Shown: positions 35,997 through 47,295, counted from the stretch's first letter. The stretch: DNA of 64,000 nucleotides from Luteibacter rhizovicinus (GCF_004342265.1 NZ_SMCS01000001.1:496001-560000), one strand, 5' to 3'. Program-made: numbers and translations. Notes: generated by a model from the letters alone, not told the origin.

Positions 35997-36766
35997 ATAC
36001 GCCTGTCGATGTTGCGTTGCCCGGCGAACGCCAGCGGCTGATCGTCGATCGTCTGAATCGCGAGGGCAGAGTGATCGCGGCCGACCTCGCCGTGGAGTTG
36101 CGTGTGTCGGAAGATTCGATCCGGCGCGATCTGCGCGAGCTTTCGGCGCAGGGGCTGTGCAAACGTGTGTATGGCGGTGCATTGCTGATGGGGCAGGTCG
36201 CGCCCCTCAGCGTACGGCATACCGAAAACGCGGAGCTCAAGCGCTCGCTCGCGCAGATCGCGGCCGGACTCGTCGGTAACGGACAGATCATCTTCATCGA
36301 TGCCGGTTCGACGAATACCGCGATCGCTTCGGCACTGCCCGAGCATCGCGATCTGACCGTGGTCACGAATGCGCCGGACGTTGCCGCCGCTGTGCTCGGC
36401 CGTCCCGGCTTCGAGGTTCTGCTGCTGGGAGGGCGGATACATCCGAAGATCGGTGGCGCCATCGGTTCGCTGACGGTTCGTCAGGCTCAGGGTATTCGCG
36501 CCGATCTGTGTTTCCCCGGCATCTGTTCGATCGATCCGGTGCATGGCCTGTGGACGTACGACACCGAAGAGGTGGTGCTTAAGCAGGCGATGATCGAAGC
36601 CAGTGGCGAGACGATCGCGGTAGCTACCCCGGACAAGCTGATTGCCGCGGCGACGCATTTCACGGCACCGGTGGGGGCGATCGCGCATCTGGTGGTGGCG
36701 GGCGGTACGGATGCCGTTACGGTCGAGGCGTACCGGGCGGCTGGGGTATCGGTGCATCTGGCGTAG
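35993..36766 (+). CDS. DeoR/GlpR-family transcriptional regulator
   Basis: A 257-residue regulator with the DeoR helix-turn-helix (GERQRLIVDRLNREGRVIAA, LRVSEDSIRRDLRELSAQGL) and an effector domain (FIDAGSTNTAIASALPEH, VVTNAPDVAAAVLG, LLLGGRIHPKIGGAIG). The start ATG at 35993 overlaps the HAD stop by four bases, so it is the last gene of the cassette it probably regulates. It is only distantly similar to the AgaR-like regulator at 9203. No operator could be recognised in the short lexA2/MFS divergent region. Confidence 0.88.
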   Translation: MNTPVDVALPGERQRLIVDRLNREGRVIAADLAVELRVSEDSIRRDLRELSAQGLCKRVYGGALLMGQVAPLSVRHTENAELKRSLAQIAAGLVGNGQIIFIDAGSTNTAIASALPEHRDLTVVTNAPDVAAAVLGRPGFEVLLLGGRIHPKIGGAIGSLTVRQAQGIRADLCFPGICSIDPVHGLWTYDTEEVVLKQAMIEASGETIAVATPDKLIAAATHFTAPVGAIAHLVVAGGTDAVTVEAYRAAGVSVHLA

Positions 36767-36935
36767 TCGCCCATCGAGATCGCAACGATTGAGGGCGATG
36801 TCCTCGAGGTTGCAGGACGTGCTGAATCACCGTTATCGCGATAACCCACTGCACCGCACCGGGCTCCTGCCTGCGCGGGAGCGACGATGAAGGGCCGATG
36901 GTCGTCGCGCTTATCGTCTCCCTCCTGAATCGAGC

Positions 36936-36969
36936 AAAAAAAACGGCGGGCTTCGAGCCCGCCGTTTTC
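36936..36969. terminator. Rho-independent terminator after ppsA (bidirectional)
   Basis: AAAACGGCGGGCT at 36940-36952 pairs with AGCCCGCCGTTTT at 36956-36968. Eight A residues at 36936-36943 give the U tract for the minus-strand ppsA transcript. It lies 22 bases after the ppsA stop. Confidence 0.9.
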
Positions 36970-36990
36970 GTATCGCTCTCAGTGGCTTTT

Positions 36991-39363
<2,373 letters not shown>

Positions 39364-39478
39364 AGGAAGTTCCTCAAAGGGTCGTCAAAGGGTTTGTCGA
39401 AAGGCCGGCGTACGGGCCGCGCGAATAAAGTCCTCTATTGTCGGGGGCCGGGAGCCCGCGAAACAAGGCGCGATGCAC

Positions 39479-39510
39479 AAACGTTCAGCCGCTGTGCGGC
39501 TAAACGTTTA
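39479..39510. promoter_or_regulatory. Palindromic candidate operator between ppsA and ppsR
   Basis: A 14-bp stem with one mismatch (39479-39492 with 39496-39509, loop TGT) has AAACGTT at both outer ends. The right half contains the perfect decamer TAAACGTTTA at 39501-39510. AAACGTTT cores are typical of LacI-family operators such as Cra/FruR, which regulates ppsA in enterobacteria. Regulator identity here is inference. Confidence 0.45.
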
Positions 39511-39554
39511 CGCGCTAAGGTGCCACCACAGAGGCCCGATCCGGATCGTTCCCG

Positions 39555-40370
39555 ATGCGCAGAACCGTTTTCTTCATTTCCGACTCTACCGGCATTACCG
39601 CCGAAACCATCGGAAACAGCATGCTGGCCCAGTTCGAAGGGGTGCAGTTCGATACCCATCGGCTGCCCTTTATCGACAATCCGCAGAAGGCGGAGGCGGC
39701 CGCGCTGCGTATCAAGACCAAGTACGCCCAGGATGGCCAGCGACCGATCGTGGTGAATACGATGACCTCGCGCTCGCTGTGCGACATCGTCGGGGGCAGC
39801 GGCGCGCTGATGCTGGACGTCTTCGCCCCTTTTATCGACCCGCTGGAAGAGGAACTGGGCGCCAAGCGCTCCGGTGCGGTGAACCGTTCGCACGGCCTGG
39901 TGGATTTCGAGCGCTACGAGGCGCGTATCAATGCCACCAACTACGCGCTGGCTCATGACGACGGTCTGGATGTGGATTACAACGAGTCCGACCTCGTCCT
40001 GATCGGCGTTTCGCGCTCGGGAAAGACGCCGACCTGTCTTTACATGGCCTTGCATTACGGTGTCTGTGCCGCCAATTATCCGCTCACGGACGACGACCTC
40101 GACAAGCTGGAACTGCCGATGCGTCTGCGCCCTTATCGCAGCCGGCTGTTCGGTCTGACCATCGACCCGAACCGTCTGGCGCAGATTCGCGAGCAGCGCC
40201 GCCCGGGCAGCCGCTACGCCACGCTGAAGCAGTGTCGCTGGGAACTGGAACAGGCCGACAAGCTGATGCGCAGGGAGAATATTCCCGTACTGAATACGAC
40301 GCATACGTCTATCGAGGAGATCTCCAGCAAGATCTTTGAATACCTCGGCATCGAACGCCATATGTACTAG
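39555..40370 (+). CDS. ppsR: PEP synthase regulatory protein (kinase/pyrophosphorylase, DUF299)
   Basis: Bifunctional enzyme that inactivates PEP synthase by ADP-dependent threonine phosphorylation and reactivates it by phosphate-dependent dephosphorylation. The 271-residue protein starts RRTVFFISDSTGITAETIGN and carries the unusual P-loop GVSRSGKTPTC near residue 155. YPLTDDDLDKLELP follows, then the C-terminal ISSKIFEYLGIERHMY. Length and motifs match DUF299 proteins. Its divergent placement opposite ppsA supports PpsA rather than PPDK as the target. No Shine-Dalgarno sequence is visible before ATG 39555. Confidence 0.95.
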   Translation: MRRTVFFISDSTGITAETIGNSMLAQFEGVQFDTHRLPFIDNPQKAEAAALRIKTKYAQDGQRPIVVNTMTSRSLCDIVGGSGALMLDVFAPFIDPLEEELGAKRSGAVNRSHGLVDFERYEARINATNYALAHDDGLDVDYNESDLVLIGVSRSGKTPTCLYMALHYGVCAANYPLTDDDLDKLELPMRLRPYRSRLFGLTIDPNRLAQIREQRRPGSRYATLKQCRWELEQADKLMRRENIPVLNTTHTSIEEISSKIFEYLGIERHMY

Positions 40371-40392
40371 TAAAGAGGCAACAGGAGTCCTT

Positions 40393-40869
40393 GTGACCGA
40401 AGTCATCGAACGCCCTTCTTCGTCGCTGCTCCCGGGACGCTTCGGCTTCCTGATGGGGCTGTATGCGGAGAATTACCACCGGCTGGCGCGACTGTTCGCA
40501 CCGCAGCGGCTGGCGCAGGGCACGTATGTGTCCGACGTGGACGATGGGCTCAAGGTCCGGTTGCAGATCCAGGAAAGGCATCCGTATACGCTGGAACTGG
40601 AGCTGACCTACGACTTCGTCGATGAGCAGACCGGTCAGCCTTCGCCCTCGGCCCAGTTGCGGATGTACACCGATGCCCATGTAGCGGAAGCGCTGCATTG
40701 CCATCCGGGACGCCGGTTGTGGCAGGTGCTGGGTCCCTTTCCGGCGGCGGATACGGTGTTTCAGCACCGGCTCCGGATGAACGGGTTCCTGAGTCGCTGG
40801 CTGGAATACCTGGCGGAGCAGGGGCATTCGATCGGGACGCTGGAGCGTATACCGGATTCAACGGACTAA
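40393..40869 (+). CDS. DUF1249 family protein (YqiB-like)
   Basis: A 158-residue protein beginning at GTG 40393, five bases after a strong AGGAG. It shows LMGLYAENYHRLARLFAPQ, then a beta-rich middle (LKVRLQIQERHPYTLELELTY). The FQHRLRMNGFLSRWLEYLAEQGH segment near the C-terminus is characteristic of DUF1249/YqiB proteins. Function is unknown; in E. coli yqiB sits near cpdA and parE. It lies 22 bases after ppsR and may be cotranscribed with it. Confidence 0.85.
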   Translation: MTEVIERPSSSLLPGRFGFLMGLYAENYHRLARLFAPQRLAQGTYVSDVDDGLKVRLQIQERHPYTLELELTYDFVDEQTGQPSPSAQLRMYTDAHVAEALHCHPGRRLWQVLGPFPAADTVFQHRLRMNGFLSRWLEYLAEQGHSIGTLERIPDSTD

Positions 40870-40888
40870 GGCAGAAGGGCCGGCTCTC

Positions 40889-41027
40889 TGTGGGGAGCGC
40901 GCCTGCGCGCGAAAGCCGACAGGGCGACGAAGACGTATGCTCGCCTTCGCGAACCCATATACCAGGCCACGAACACCACGCGCGGTATCTCCGCTTCGTT
41001 GGCTTTCACGAGCAGGCGCGCGCCCAC
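40889..41027. repeat. Diverged REPIN-like inverted repeat
   Basis: TGTGGGGAGCGCGCCTGCGC at 40889 begins a left arm running to about 40932. An imperfect inverted copy lies at about 40991-41027, ending GCGCGCGCCCACA. It belongs to the same family as the perfect element at 25410-25547 but has accumulated mismatches and has no clean inner hairpin. It lies between the DUF1249 gene and the tRNA operon. Confidence 0.8.
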
Positions 41028-41065
41028 AGAGGGGTGTTGGTAACCGGGTGCATTTCCTGCAGACG

Positions 41066-41092
41066 AAAAAAAACCCGCTAGAGGCGGGCTTT
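41066..41092 (-). terminator. Terminator of the tRNA operon
   Basis: On the minus strand CCCGC-CTCTA-GCGGG (41074-41088) is followed by eight T residues (41066-41073). It lies 20 bases beyond the tRNA-Asp 3' end. Confidence 0.88.
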
Positions 41093-41107
41093 TCATCGAA
41101 AAGTAAG

Positions 41108-41184
41108 TGGCGGAGCGGACGGGACTCGAACCCGCGACCTCCGGCGTGACAGGCCAGCATTCTAACCGACTGAACTACCGCTCC
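41108..41184 (-). tRNA. tRNA-Asp (GTC)
   Basis: 77 bases including an encoded CCA. The acceptor GGAGCGG pairs with CCGCTCC, the discriminator is G, and the anticodon loop CTGTCAC carries GTC. The T-arm reads GGGTTCGAGTCCC. It is the last gene of the three-tRNA operon. Confidence 0.97.
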
Positions 41185-41253
41185 GCATTTACTTCCATCT
41201 TCCAGCGTACAAACCAACTCTCTACATCACACGTCTTCGCTGTTCCGAAGAAG

Positions 41254-41329
41254 TGGCGTCCCCACGGGGATTCGAACCCCGGTCGCCACCGTGAAAGGGT
41301 GATGTCCTAGGCCTCTAGACGATGGGGAC
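41254..41329 (-). tRNA. tRNA-Glu (TTC)
   Basis: 76 bases with an encoded CCA. The acceptor begins GTCCCCA and pairs with TGGGGAC. The anticodon loop CTTTCAC carries TTC, and the D-arm has the GGCCTAGGAC segment usual for tRNA-Glu. It is the middle gene of the operon. Confidence 0.97.
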
Positions 41330-41338
41330 GTATAGAGT

Positions 41339-41414
41339 TGGTGGAGCCAGCCGGGATCGAACCGGCGACCTCCTGCATGCCATGCAGGCGCTCTCCCAGC
41401 TGAGCTATGGCCCC
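41339..41414 (-). tRNA. tRNA-Ala (GGC)
   Basis: 76 bases with an encoded CCA. The acceptor starts GGGGCCA and the 3' strand ends in TGGCTCCA-CCA, with a wobble G-T pair. The anticodon loop carries GGC. It is the first gene of the operon, 17 bases downstream of the promoter -10 box. Confidence 0.97.
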
Positions 41415-41431
41415 GCCGCTGGAAGCCGCAA

Positions 41432-41460
41432 AGAATAGGGCGGGGCCTGGTCTTCGTCAA
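41432..41460 (-). promoter_or_regulatory. Promoter of the Ala-Glu-Asp tRNA operon
   Basis: On the minus strand TTGACG (41455-41460), a 17-base spacer and TATTCT (41432-41437) form a near-consensus sigma-70 promoter. A GC-rich stretch between the -10 box and the start region resembles a stringent discriminator (inference). Confidence 0.8.
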
Positions 41461-41642
41461 GCATTCGTTACACTTTTTTTCGAAAAAATTTCACACAAAT
41501 AGGAATGATCAATCGTGGCGCGTATTTAGGTTCGCGCGCCTCGCGTCGATGCGGCGAGAAATTTTTAATGACGTACCGGGTCCGGGTGCGTCCGCAATGC
41601 GAACGCAATTGTTAACCTGTCCCTTCGCAATAAGGGATGCGC

Positions 41643-43406
41643 ATGCACGAACTCGTTTTCATCCAGGATCTCGCCACGGTGATGCTTGTCGCCGGGCTTA
41701 CCACCGTTTTGTTCCAGCGTCTGCGCCAGCCGGTCGTGCTCGGCTACATCATCGCGGGCTTGTTGATCGGACCGCACACGCTGCCGGTCATCTTCATCCA
41801 TGAAGAGCAGACGATCCGTACGTTGTCCGAACTTGGCATGATCTTGCTGCTGTTCGCGCTGGGCCTCGAGTTCAGCCTGAAGAAACTTCGCGCCGTCGGC
41901 GGCGCCGCCCTGGTCGCGGCGTTCGCGGAAATCGTGCTGATGGTATGGATCGGTTACGAGATCGGCCGGTTCTTCGCCTGGTCGGCGATGGACTCGCTGT
42001 TCCTCGGCGCGATGCTGTCGATTTCCTCGACCACCATCATCATGAAGGCGCTCGAGGACCTGGGGCTGAAGCGCGAGCGTTTCGCCCAGCTGATGTTCGG
42101 CATCCTGATCGTCGAAGACCTGCTCGCCATCGTCCTGATGGCGCTGCTTACCGGTATCGCCAGTACCGGCGGCGTCGAAGCCGCCGATGCTTTCGCCGCC
42201 GTTGGCCGGCTGGGGCTGTTCATGGCGGTGTCGCTGGTGGTCGGCCTGCTGCTGGTACCGCGCGTGGTCGACTACATCGCGCGCGTCAGCCGCAACGACG
42301 TGCTGCTGGTTGCCGTACTGGGCATCTGCTTTGGCTTCTGCCTGCTGGTGACCGAGCTGGGTTACAGCGTCGCGCTGGGCGCTTTCATGATCGGCGCGAT
42401 CGTGGCCGAATCCGAAAGCGTGGCGCGCGTCGAGCGCATCATCATGCCGGTGCGCGACATGTTCAGCGCCATCTTCTTCGTCGCCATCGGCATGTTGATC
42501 GACCCGGCGTTGCTGATGGAATACGCATGGCCGATCTTCATCGTCACCATCGCGGTCGTGGTCGGAAAGGTGGTGACCTGCAGCTTTGGCAGCTTCGTCG
42601 CCGGCAATGACGGCCGGACATCGCTGCGGGTCGGCATGGGTCTGGCGCAGATCGGCGAATTCTCGTTCGTCATCGCGTCGCTGGGTCTCACGCTCAAGGT
42701 CACCAGTAACTTCCTCTACCCGGTCGCGGTCGCCGTGTCGGCTCTCACGACCTTCCTTACGCCGTACCTGATCCGCGGATCGGACCCGTTGGCGGGCTTC
42801 CTGTCGCGGCACCTGCCGGGGCGGGTGACGGGCGTGGCCAATGCCTATACGGACTGGATGGGCAATCTGGGGCTGTCGGGGCAGGGCGCCATCGTCATGA
42901 AGATGATCCGCCGCCTCGTATGGCACGTGATCATCAACATGATGCTGGTGATCGCCGTATTCATCATCGTCGCCTTCGCCTATCGGCGCGGATTCCTGCA
43001 CCTGGATTTGCTGGCCGGCCAGCCGACCGTCAAGCGCAGCCTGGCCTGGTCGCTCGCGGCACTGCTGTCGTTGCCGATGATTGTCGCTGCCTATCGAAAG
43101 GCGGGCGCACTGGGCATGCTGCTGGCGGAGCTGGGTATTCCCGAGCGAGTAGGCGGGGCGCGAAATTTTGCGATCCGCAGCATGCTCGCCCGGATCATTC
43201 CCGTGATGGTCATGTTGATCCTTGGCCTGCTGGTGGCCGCGCTCGCCTCTACGATCCTTCCGCCGCGCGAAGTGGCACTGGTCATCGTGGCCATCGGCAT
43301 CGGCCTCACATGGCTGTTATGGCGCGTACTTGTTCAGGTTCACGCACGGCTTCAGGCGGCGCTGCGGGACACGCTGGACAAACCCGGGCACGCTCCGGAG
43401 GAATAA
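41643..43406 (+). CDS. CPA2-family monovalent cation:proton antiporter (KefB/YbaL-like)
   Basis: A 587-residue membrane protein. The N-terminal Na+/H+ exchanger domain of about 12 segments runs to roughly residue 390 (LGYIIAGLLIGPHTLP, LLFALGLEFSLKKLRAVGG, STTIIMKALEDLGLK, GAFMIGAIVAESE, MFSAIFFVAIGMLIDP). Further transmembrane segments follow in the C-terminal part instead of the usual TrkA-N nucleotide-binding domain. ATG 41643 was chosen because AAGGG lies six bases upstream; ATG 41637 is too close to it. Potassium or sodium exchange is expected, and the gating ligand is not evident. It diverges from the tRNA operon. Confidence 0.88.
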   Translation: MHELVFIQDLATVMLVAGLTTVLFQRLRQPVVLGYIIAGLLIGPHTLPVIFIHEEQTIRTLSELGMILLLFALGLEFSLKKLRAVGGAALVAAFAEIVLMVWIGYEIGRFFAWSAMDSLFLGAMLSISSTTIIMKALEDLGLKRERFAQLMFGILIVEDLLAIVLMALLTGIASTGGVEAADAFAAVGRLGLFMAVSLVVGLLLVPRVVDYIARVSRNDVLLVAVLGICFGFCLLVTELGYSVALGAFMIGAIVAESESVARVERIIMPVRDMFSAIFFVAIGMLIDPALLMEYAWPIFIVTIAVVVGKVVTCSFGSFVAGNDGRTSLRVGMGLAQIGEFSFVIASLGLTLKVTSNFLYPVAVAVSALTTFLTPYLIRGSDPLAGFLSRHLPGRVTGVANAYTDWMGNLGLSGQGAIVMKMIRRLVWHVIINMMLVIAVFIIVAFAYRRGFLHLDLLAGQPTVKRSLAWSLAALLSLPMIVAAYRKAGALGMLLAELGIPERVGGARNFAIRSMLARIIPVMVMLILGLLVAALASTILPPREVALVIVAIGIGLTWLLWRVLVQVHARLQAALRDTLDKPGHAPEE

Positions 43407-43551
43407 GCAGCCCGCGATGAACTATTTCTTGTGAACCTTGTCCCACCCACCGTCATTGCAAGCTGGGCGCGAACCACCGCACAATGGCGTTCTGCCTCCA
43501 CAAGGAGGTGTACCGGCGTCGCCGAATCTTTCAAGAATGAGGGAGTATCGA

Positions 43552-44325
43552 ATGAAGCACTTTTTGCGTCCCACGATGACGGCCGCCGCGCTGGCTGTTG
43601 CGCTGGGCATGACCGCGGGCGCATACGCCCAGGCCGCCAAGCCGGCCGCTGCTCCGGCAGGCGCGGTCGACAAAACCAAGGCCAGCTACGTCGTGGGTTG
43701 GGATCTTGCCAGCTCGCTGCCGCCGCTCGTCGCGAAGGAAGTGGATGCTGCCACCGTCGCCAAGGCGCTGCAGGCGGCCCTCTCGGGCCAGAAGCCGACC
43801 ATGACGGAAGCCGAAGCCAAGCAGGTTCGTGAAGCCTTCGTGGCTCAGCTGAAGGTCAAGGCCGAAGCCGAGTACAACAAGGTTGCCGCCCAGAACAAGA
43901 CCGAAGGCGACGCGTTCCTCGCGAAGAACAAGTCCGCTGCGGGCGTGAAGGTCACCTCGTCGGGCCTGCAGTACCAGGTCGTCCAGGCCGGTACCGGTCA
44001 GCGTCCGGGTCCGAACGACACGGTCACGATCAACTACACCGGTACGTTCGTGAACGGTGAGAAGTTCGATTCGTCGGCCGATCATCCGGGCGCTGCTGCT
44101 GCCCAGATTCCGCTCGCCGCGGTGATCCCGGGCTTCCGCGAAGGCCTGCAGCTGATGCAGACCGGCGGCAAGTACAAGCTGTTCATCCCGTCGAACATCG
44201 CTTACGGCGCCAAGCCGGAAAACGGCTTCCCGCCGAACGCGACGATCATCTTCGACGTGGAACTGGTCAAGACGGGTCCGACCCCGGCGGGTCAGGGTCC
44301 GCAGCCTGGCGCAGCGGGCAAGTAA
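43552..44325 (+). CDS. Exported FKBP-type peptidyl-prolyl cis-trans isomerase
   Basis: A 257-residue protein with a signal peptide cleaved after about residue 26 (AYA/QA). A helical N-terminal dimerisation domain (residues 37-140: [16 protein letters not shown], charged helices) precedes a C-terminal FKBP domain. The latter is marked by [32 protein letters not shown] and [13 protein letters not shown]. This is the layout of Mip/FkpA periplasmic folding catalysts. GGGAG precedes ATG 43552 by six bases; the in-frame ATG at 43438 is not credible. A Pro/Gly-rich tail ends the protein. Confidence 0.92.
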   Translation: MKHFLRPTMTAAALAVALGMTAGAYAQAAKPAAAPAGAVDKTKASYVVGWDLASSLPPLVAKEVDAATVAKALQAALSGQKPTMTEAEAKQVREAFVAQLKVKAEAEYNKVAAQNKTEGDAFLAKNKSAAGVKVTSSGLQYQVVQAGTGQRPGPNDTVTINYTGTFVNGEKFDSSADHPGAAAAQIPLAAVIPGFREGLQLMQTGGKYKLFIPSNIAYGAKPENGFPPNATIIFDVELVKTGPTPAGQGPQPGAAGK

Positions 44326-44349
44326 TCGCCCCCTCGCTGGTCTGACGAA

Positions 44350-44376
44350 GGGCGCGGAGCGATCCGCGCCCTTTTT
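44350..44376 (+). terminator. Rho-independent terminator after the FKBP gene
   Basis: GGGCGCGGA (44350-44358) and TCCGCGCCC (44363-44371) pair perfectly around GCGA, followed by TTTTTC. It lies 24 bases after the stop codon. Confidence 0.92.
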
Positions 44377-44458
44377 CTTTGGGTGTCTCGCGCCTCGCCC
44401 GTACGTCTTCTACAATGCGCCGTTCCATCGCGGCGCTTTCCCGGCGCCAGGGAATGTC

Positions 44459-45802
44459 ATGAAAGTTACGATTTTCGGAACCGGATACGTGGGCCTTGTC
44501 ACGGGCGCGTGTCTCGCGGAAATGGGTAACCACGTCGTTTGCGTGGATATCGATGCCGGCAAGGTCGAGCGCCTGAAACAGGGCGACGTGCCGATCTACG
44601 AGCCCGGCCTCGAGCCGATGGTGAAGCGCAATCGCGAGGAAGGGCGTCTGGATTTCACCACCGACGCCGCGCCGGCTATCGCGCACGGCGACATTCTTTT
44701 CATCGCCGTTGGCACGCCTCCGGACGAGGACGGCAGTGCGGACCTCAAGTATGTGCTCGCCGTCGCCAACACGATCGGCGACAACCTCGATCGTTATGCC
44801 ATCGTCGTGAACAAGTCGACGGTACCCGTCGGTACGGCGGATCGCGTTCGCGCGGCGGTCGCGGCGCGTCTGAAGGCGCGCGATTCCCAGGTCGAGTTCG
44901 ACGTGGTATCCAATCCCGAATTCCTGAAGGAAGGCGACGCGGTCGAAGACTGCCTGCGTCCCGACCGCATCATCGTCGGTGCGTCCAGCCCTCGCGCTGT
45001 TGCGCTGCTGCGCAAGCTCTACGCGCCGTTCAACCGCAATCACGACCGCATGGTGGTGATGGACGAGCGGTCGGCGGAGCTGACGAAGTACGCGGCCAAC
45101 GCCATGCTTGCGACCAAGATCAGCTTCATGAACGAGATCGCGAACATCGCCGAGCGCGTGGGCGCGGACGTCGAGCTGGTCCGGCAGGGCATCGGTTCGG
45201 ACCCTCGTATCGGCTATCACTTCATCTACCCCGGTGCGGGGTATGGCGGATCGTGTTTTCCGAAGGACGTTCAGGCACTGGGTCGCACCGCTCATGCGAA
45301 CGGTTACGACGCGGTGCTGCTCAATGCGGTCGAGGCGGTCAACGATGCGCAGAAAGCCAAACTCTTCGAACTGATTTCCCGGCATTTCGGTGGCGACCTC
45401 AAGGGCAAGACCGTCGCGGTCTGGGGCCTGGCGTTCAAGCCGAATACCGACGACATGCGCGAGGCATCCAGCCGGCGTCTGATGGAGCAGCTTTGGAATG
45501 CGGGGGCGACGGTACGCGCCTGCGATCCGGAAGCTGCCGACGAGACGCGACGCATCTACGGCGAGCGTGCGGACCTGGTGCTGTGCGACCGTCCGTACGA
45601 AGCGCTGGAAGGTGCCGACGTGCTTGCGATCGTCACGGAGTGGAAGGCTTTCCGCAGTCCGGATTTCGCTCGTGTGCGCGGTCTGCTGAAGACGCCGGCC
45701 ATTTTCGACGGACGCAATCTCTACGATCCCGTGGCGGTCGAGGATGCCGGACTGGCTTATTACGGCATCGGTCGCGGCCGCAGCCTGCGTGACGCGACAT
45801 GA
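44459..45802 (+). CDS. ugd: UDP-glucose 6-dehydrogenase
   Basis: Oxidises UDP-glucose to UDP-glucuronate using 2 NAD+, supplying precursors for exopolysaccharide or lipopolysaccharide sugars. The 447-residue protein starts [20 protein letters not shown] with the Rossmann motif. [14 protein letters not shown] and [20 protein letters not shown] are family blocks. The catalytic cysteine, near residue 266, is in [15 protein letters not shown]. The C-terminal UDP-binding domain has [19 protein letters not shown]. It shares four bases with slyX (ATGA). Confidence 0.96.
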   Translation: MKVTIFGTGYVGLVTGACLAEMGNHVVCVDIDAGKVERLKQGDVPIYEPGLEPMVKRNREEGRLDFTTDAAPAIAHGDILFIAVGTPPDEDGSADLKYVLAVANTIGDNLDRYAIVVNKSTVPVGTADRVRAAVAARLKARDSQVEFDVVSNPEFLKEGDAVEDCLRPDRIIVGASSPRAVALLRKLYAPFNRNHDRMVVMDERSAELTKYAANAMLATKISFMNEIANIAERVGADVELVRQGIGSDPRIGYHFIYPGAGYGGSCFPKDVQALGRTAHANGYDAVLLNAVEAVNDAQKAKLFELISRHFGGDLKGKTVAVWGLAFKPNTDDMREASSRRLMEQLWNAGATVRACDPEAADETRRIYGERADLVLCDRPYEALEGADVLAIVTEWKAFRSPDFARVRGLLKTPAIFDGRNLYDPVAVEDAGLAYYGIGRGRSLRDAT

Positions 45803-46014
45803 GTACCGAGCTGGAAAGCCGCATCACCGAACTGGAGGTCAAGCTGGCCTTCGTCGACGACACCGTCAACGGACTGTCGTCGGCCGATGTCGAAATCTCC
45901 CAACGGTTGGCTGCGCTGGAGCGCGCGATGCGCGATCTGCGTTCCGACCTGTCCAACATGCGCGCGGGGCTCGGTAACGATCCGCACTCCGAACCGCCGC
46001 CGCCGCACTACTGA
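45799..46014 (+). CDS. slyX: SlyX family protein
   Basis: A 71-residue coiled-coil protein ([34 protein letters not shown]) with the proline-rich C-terminal end seen in SlyX (PPPPHY). Its function remains undefined in characterised bacteria. It overlaps ugd by four bases and is followed by a DUF2058 gene 16 bases later. Confidence 0.92.
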   Translation: MSTELESRITELEVKLAFVDDTVNGLSSADVEISQRLAALERAMRDLRSDLSNMRAGLGNDPHSEPPPPHY

Positions 46015-46030
46015 ACGAAAGAGCACAGAC

Positions 46031-46684
46031 ATGGCAGATTCCCTACGCGACCAGCTGCTGAAAGCAGGTTTCGTCGCCCCGGTCCGCGAAGAAAAGCGTG
46101 CACCGGCACCGCGCCCGCAAACCGGTTCGCCCGCAAACAAAAACGCGCCTGCAAACAGGAAAACGCAGGGCGGCGGTCCCGGCCCCAGGAAATGGCAGGG
46201 CGGAGCATCGCAGGCGAAAAGCGGGCAAGGCGGCAAGCCGCAGCGTCCCCAGCAGGCCGCCGCTCCGCGCAAGGATGGCGAAATCGATCTGGCGAAAGCC
46301 TATGCCATCCGGTCGCAGACCGAAGCGGCCGAGCGCAAGCGTGTAGAGCAGGAAGCGGCCGAACTGGCGCAGTTGCGCAAGGAGCGCAAGCGCAAGCTGG
46401 AGCAAGTGCTCAACGGTAAGGCACTGAACAAGCCCGATGTGGATAAGGTTCGCCACTTCCCGTATGGCGACAAGATTCGTCGCGTGCATGTCGACGAGGC
46501 TCAGCTGGCCGCGCTCAATGCGGGTGAGCTGGGCGTCGTGCAGCATGGCGGCCGTTACCTGCTGCTGGATCGTTCGGTGGTGGAACAGATTCGCGAGTTC
46601 GCGCCGGAGCAGATCGCGCTGGTGGTCGATCCCAATGCGGTCGTCGAAGCCGACGACGGCGTGCCTGACGATCTGATGTGGTGA
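46031..46684 (+). CDS. DUF2058 family protein (YaiL-like)
   Basis: A 217-residue protein. The N-terminal MADSLRDQLLKAGF matches DUF2058/YaiL. A basic low-complexity linker (Pro/Gln/Lys-rich, residues 25-80) follows. The C-terminal part carries DLAKAYAIRSQTEAAERKR, then FPYGDKIRRVHVDEAQ. The basic linker suggests nucleic-acid or ribosome binding; YaiL is a nucleoprotein-like protein of unknown function. ATG 46031 fits the conserved N-terminus. Confidence 0.88.
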   Translation: MADSLRDQLLKAGFVAPVREEKRAPAPRPQTGSPANKNAPANRKTQGGGPGPRKWQGGASQAKSGQGGKPQRPQQAAAPRKDGEIDLAKAYAIRSQTEAAERKRVEQEAAELAQLRKERKRKLEQVLNGKALNKPDVDKVRHFPYGDKIRRVHVDEAQLAALNAGELGVVQHGGRYLLLDRSVVEQIREFAPEQIALVVDPNAVVEADDGVPDDLMW

Positions 46685-46806
46685 TTGTCCGCATTTCGCC
46701 GTGATCGGTTCTACAGAAAACGTGTGAAACGGCTGAGAAAAGGTTCTTCACTCGTTATGGGGGCGGCTCGGCTTTGCCATCGCGTTCGCGCTCGGGCGCT
46801 TCGGGG

Positions 46807-47047
46807 AGAGCCGTCGGCCACCACCCTCGACGCTCCGGCTTCACCGTCGCTCGGGAAGGGGGAGCCGCTGCGCGGCTTTTGTTTGATGGCTGCGCCCCGT
46901 CGCGCCCGCGCTGCGGGCGGGGGTTTTTGATTCGGCCTCCCTGCCTCAGCAAAAACGGCGGACCGTCCAGGTCCGCCCCCTGCGGGCCTGGTCCGCCCGC
47001 AGCGCTCGGTTCCGCAAGTCGCATCGAGGGTGGTGGCCGACGGCTCT
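46807..47047. repeat. 24-bp perfect inverted repeat pair enclosing about 190 bases
   Basis: The left arm 46807-46830 (AGAGCCGTCGGCCACCACCC followed by TCGA) is matched exactly in reverse complement at 47024-47047. The enclosed segment contains further short palindromes. It has the size and form of a miniature inverted-repeat element, though I see no target-site duplication. Confidence 0.8.
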
Positions 47048-47179
47048 TCCGGATGCGGCGGTCACGTGGGGGAAAGCATGGCGTCGATGCATGGACAGAG
47101 CTGACCGCATGCTGGTCACTCCCGCCACGTGCTCGGCTCGTGCTCTGCCCACAGCCAACCGCAACCGACGGTGCCGTGG

Positions 47180-47295
47180 CCGGGTTGGCCCTTGGGGCCG
47201 CCTTAGCCGAGGGCCGCGATGACTCGTTGGAGCGAAAGCGGAGCTACGGCCCGCTCCCGCAGGGATGGCGCCGAAGGCCCCAAGGGCCAACCCGG
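47180..47295. repeat. 20-bp perfect inverted repeat pair enclosing 76 bases
   Basis: CCGGGTTGGCCCTTGGGGCC at 47180-47199 is repeated exactly in inverted orientation at 47276-47295. Transcription from either strand would give a stable stem-loop. Confidence 0.85.

Noticed and set aside
41108-41414. tRNA cluster as an integration site with an island
   Set aside because: No integrase gene and no duplicated tRNA 3' end. Flanking genes are ordinary chromosomal ones.
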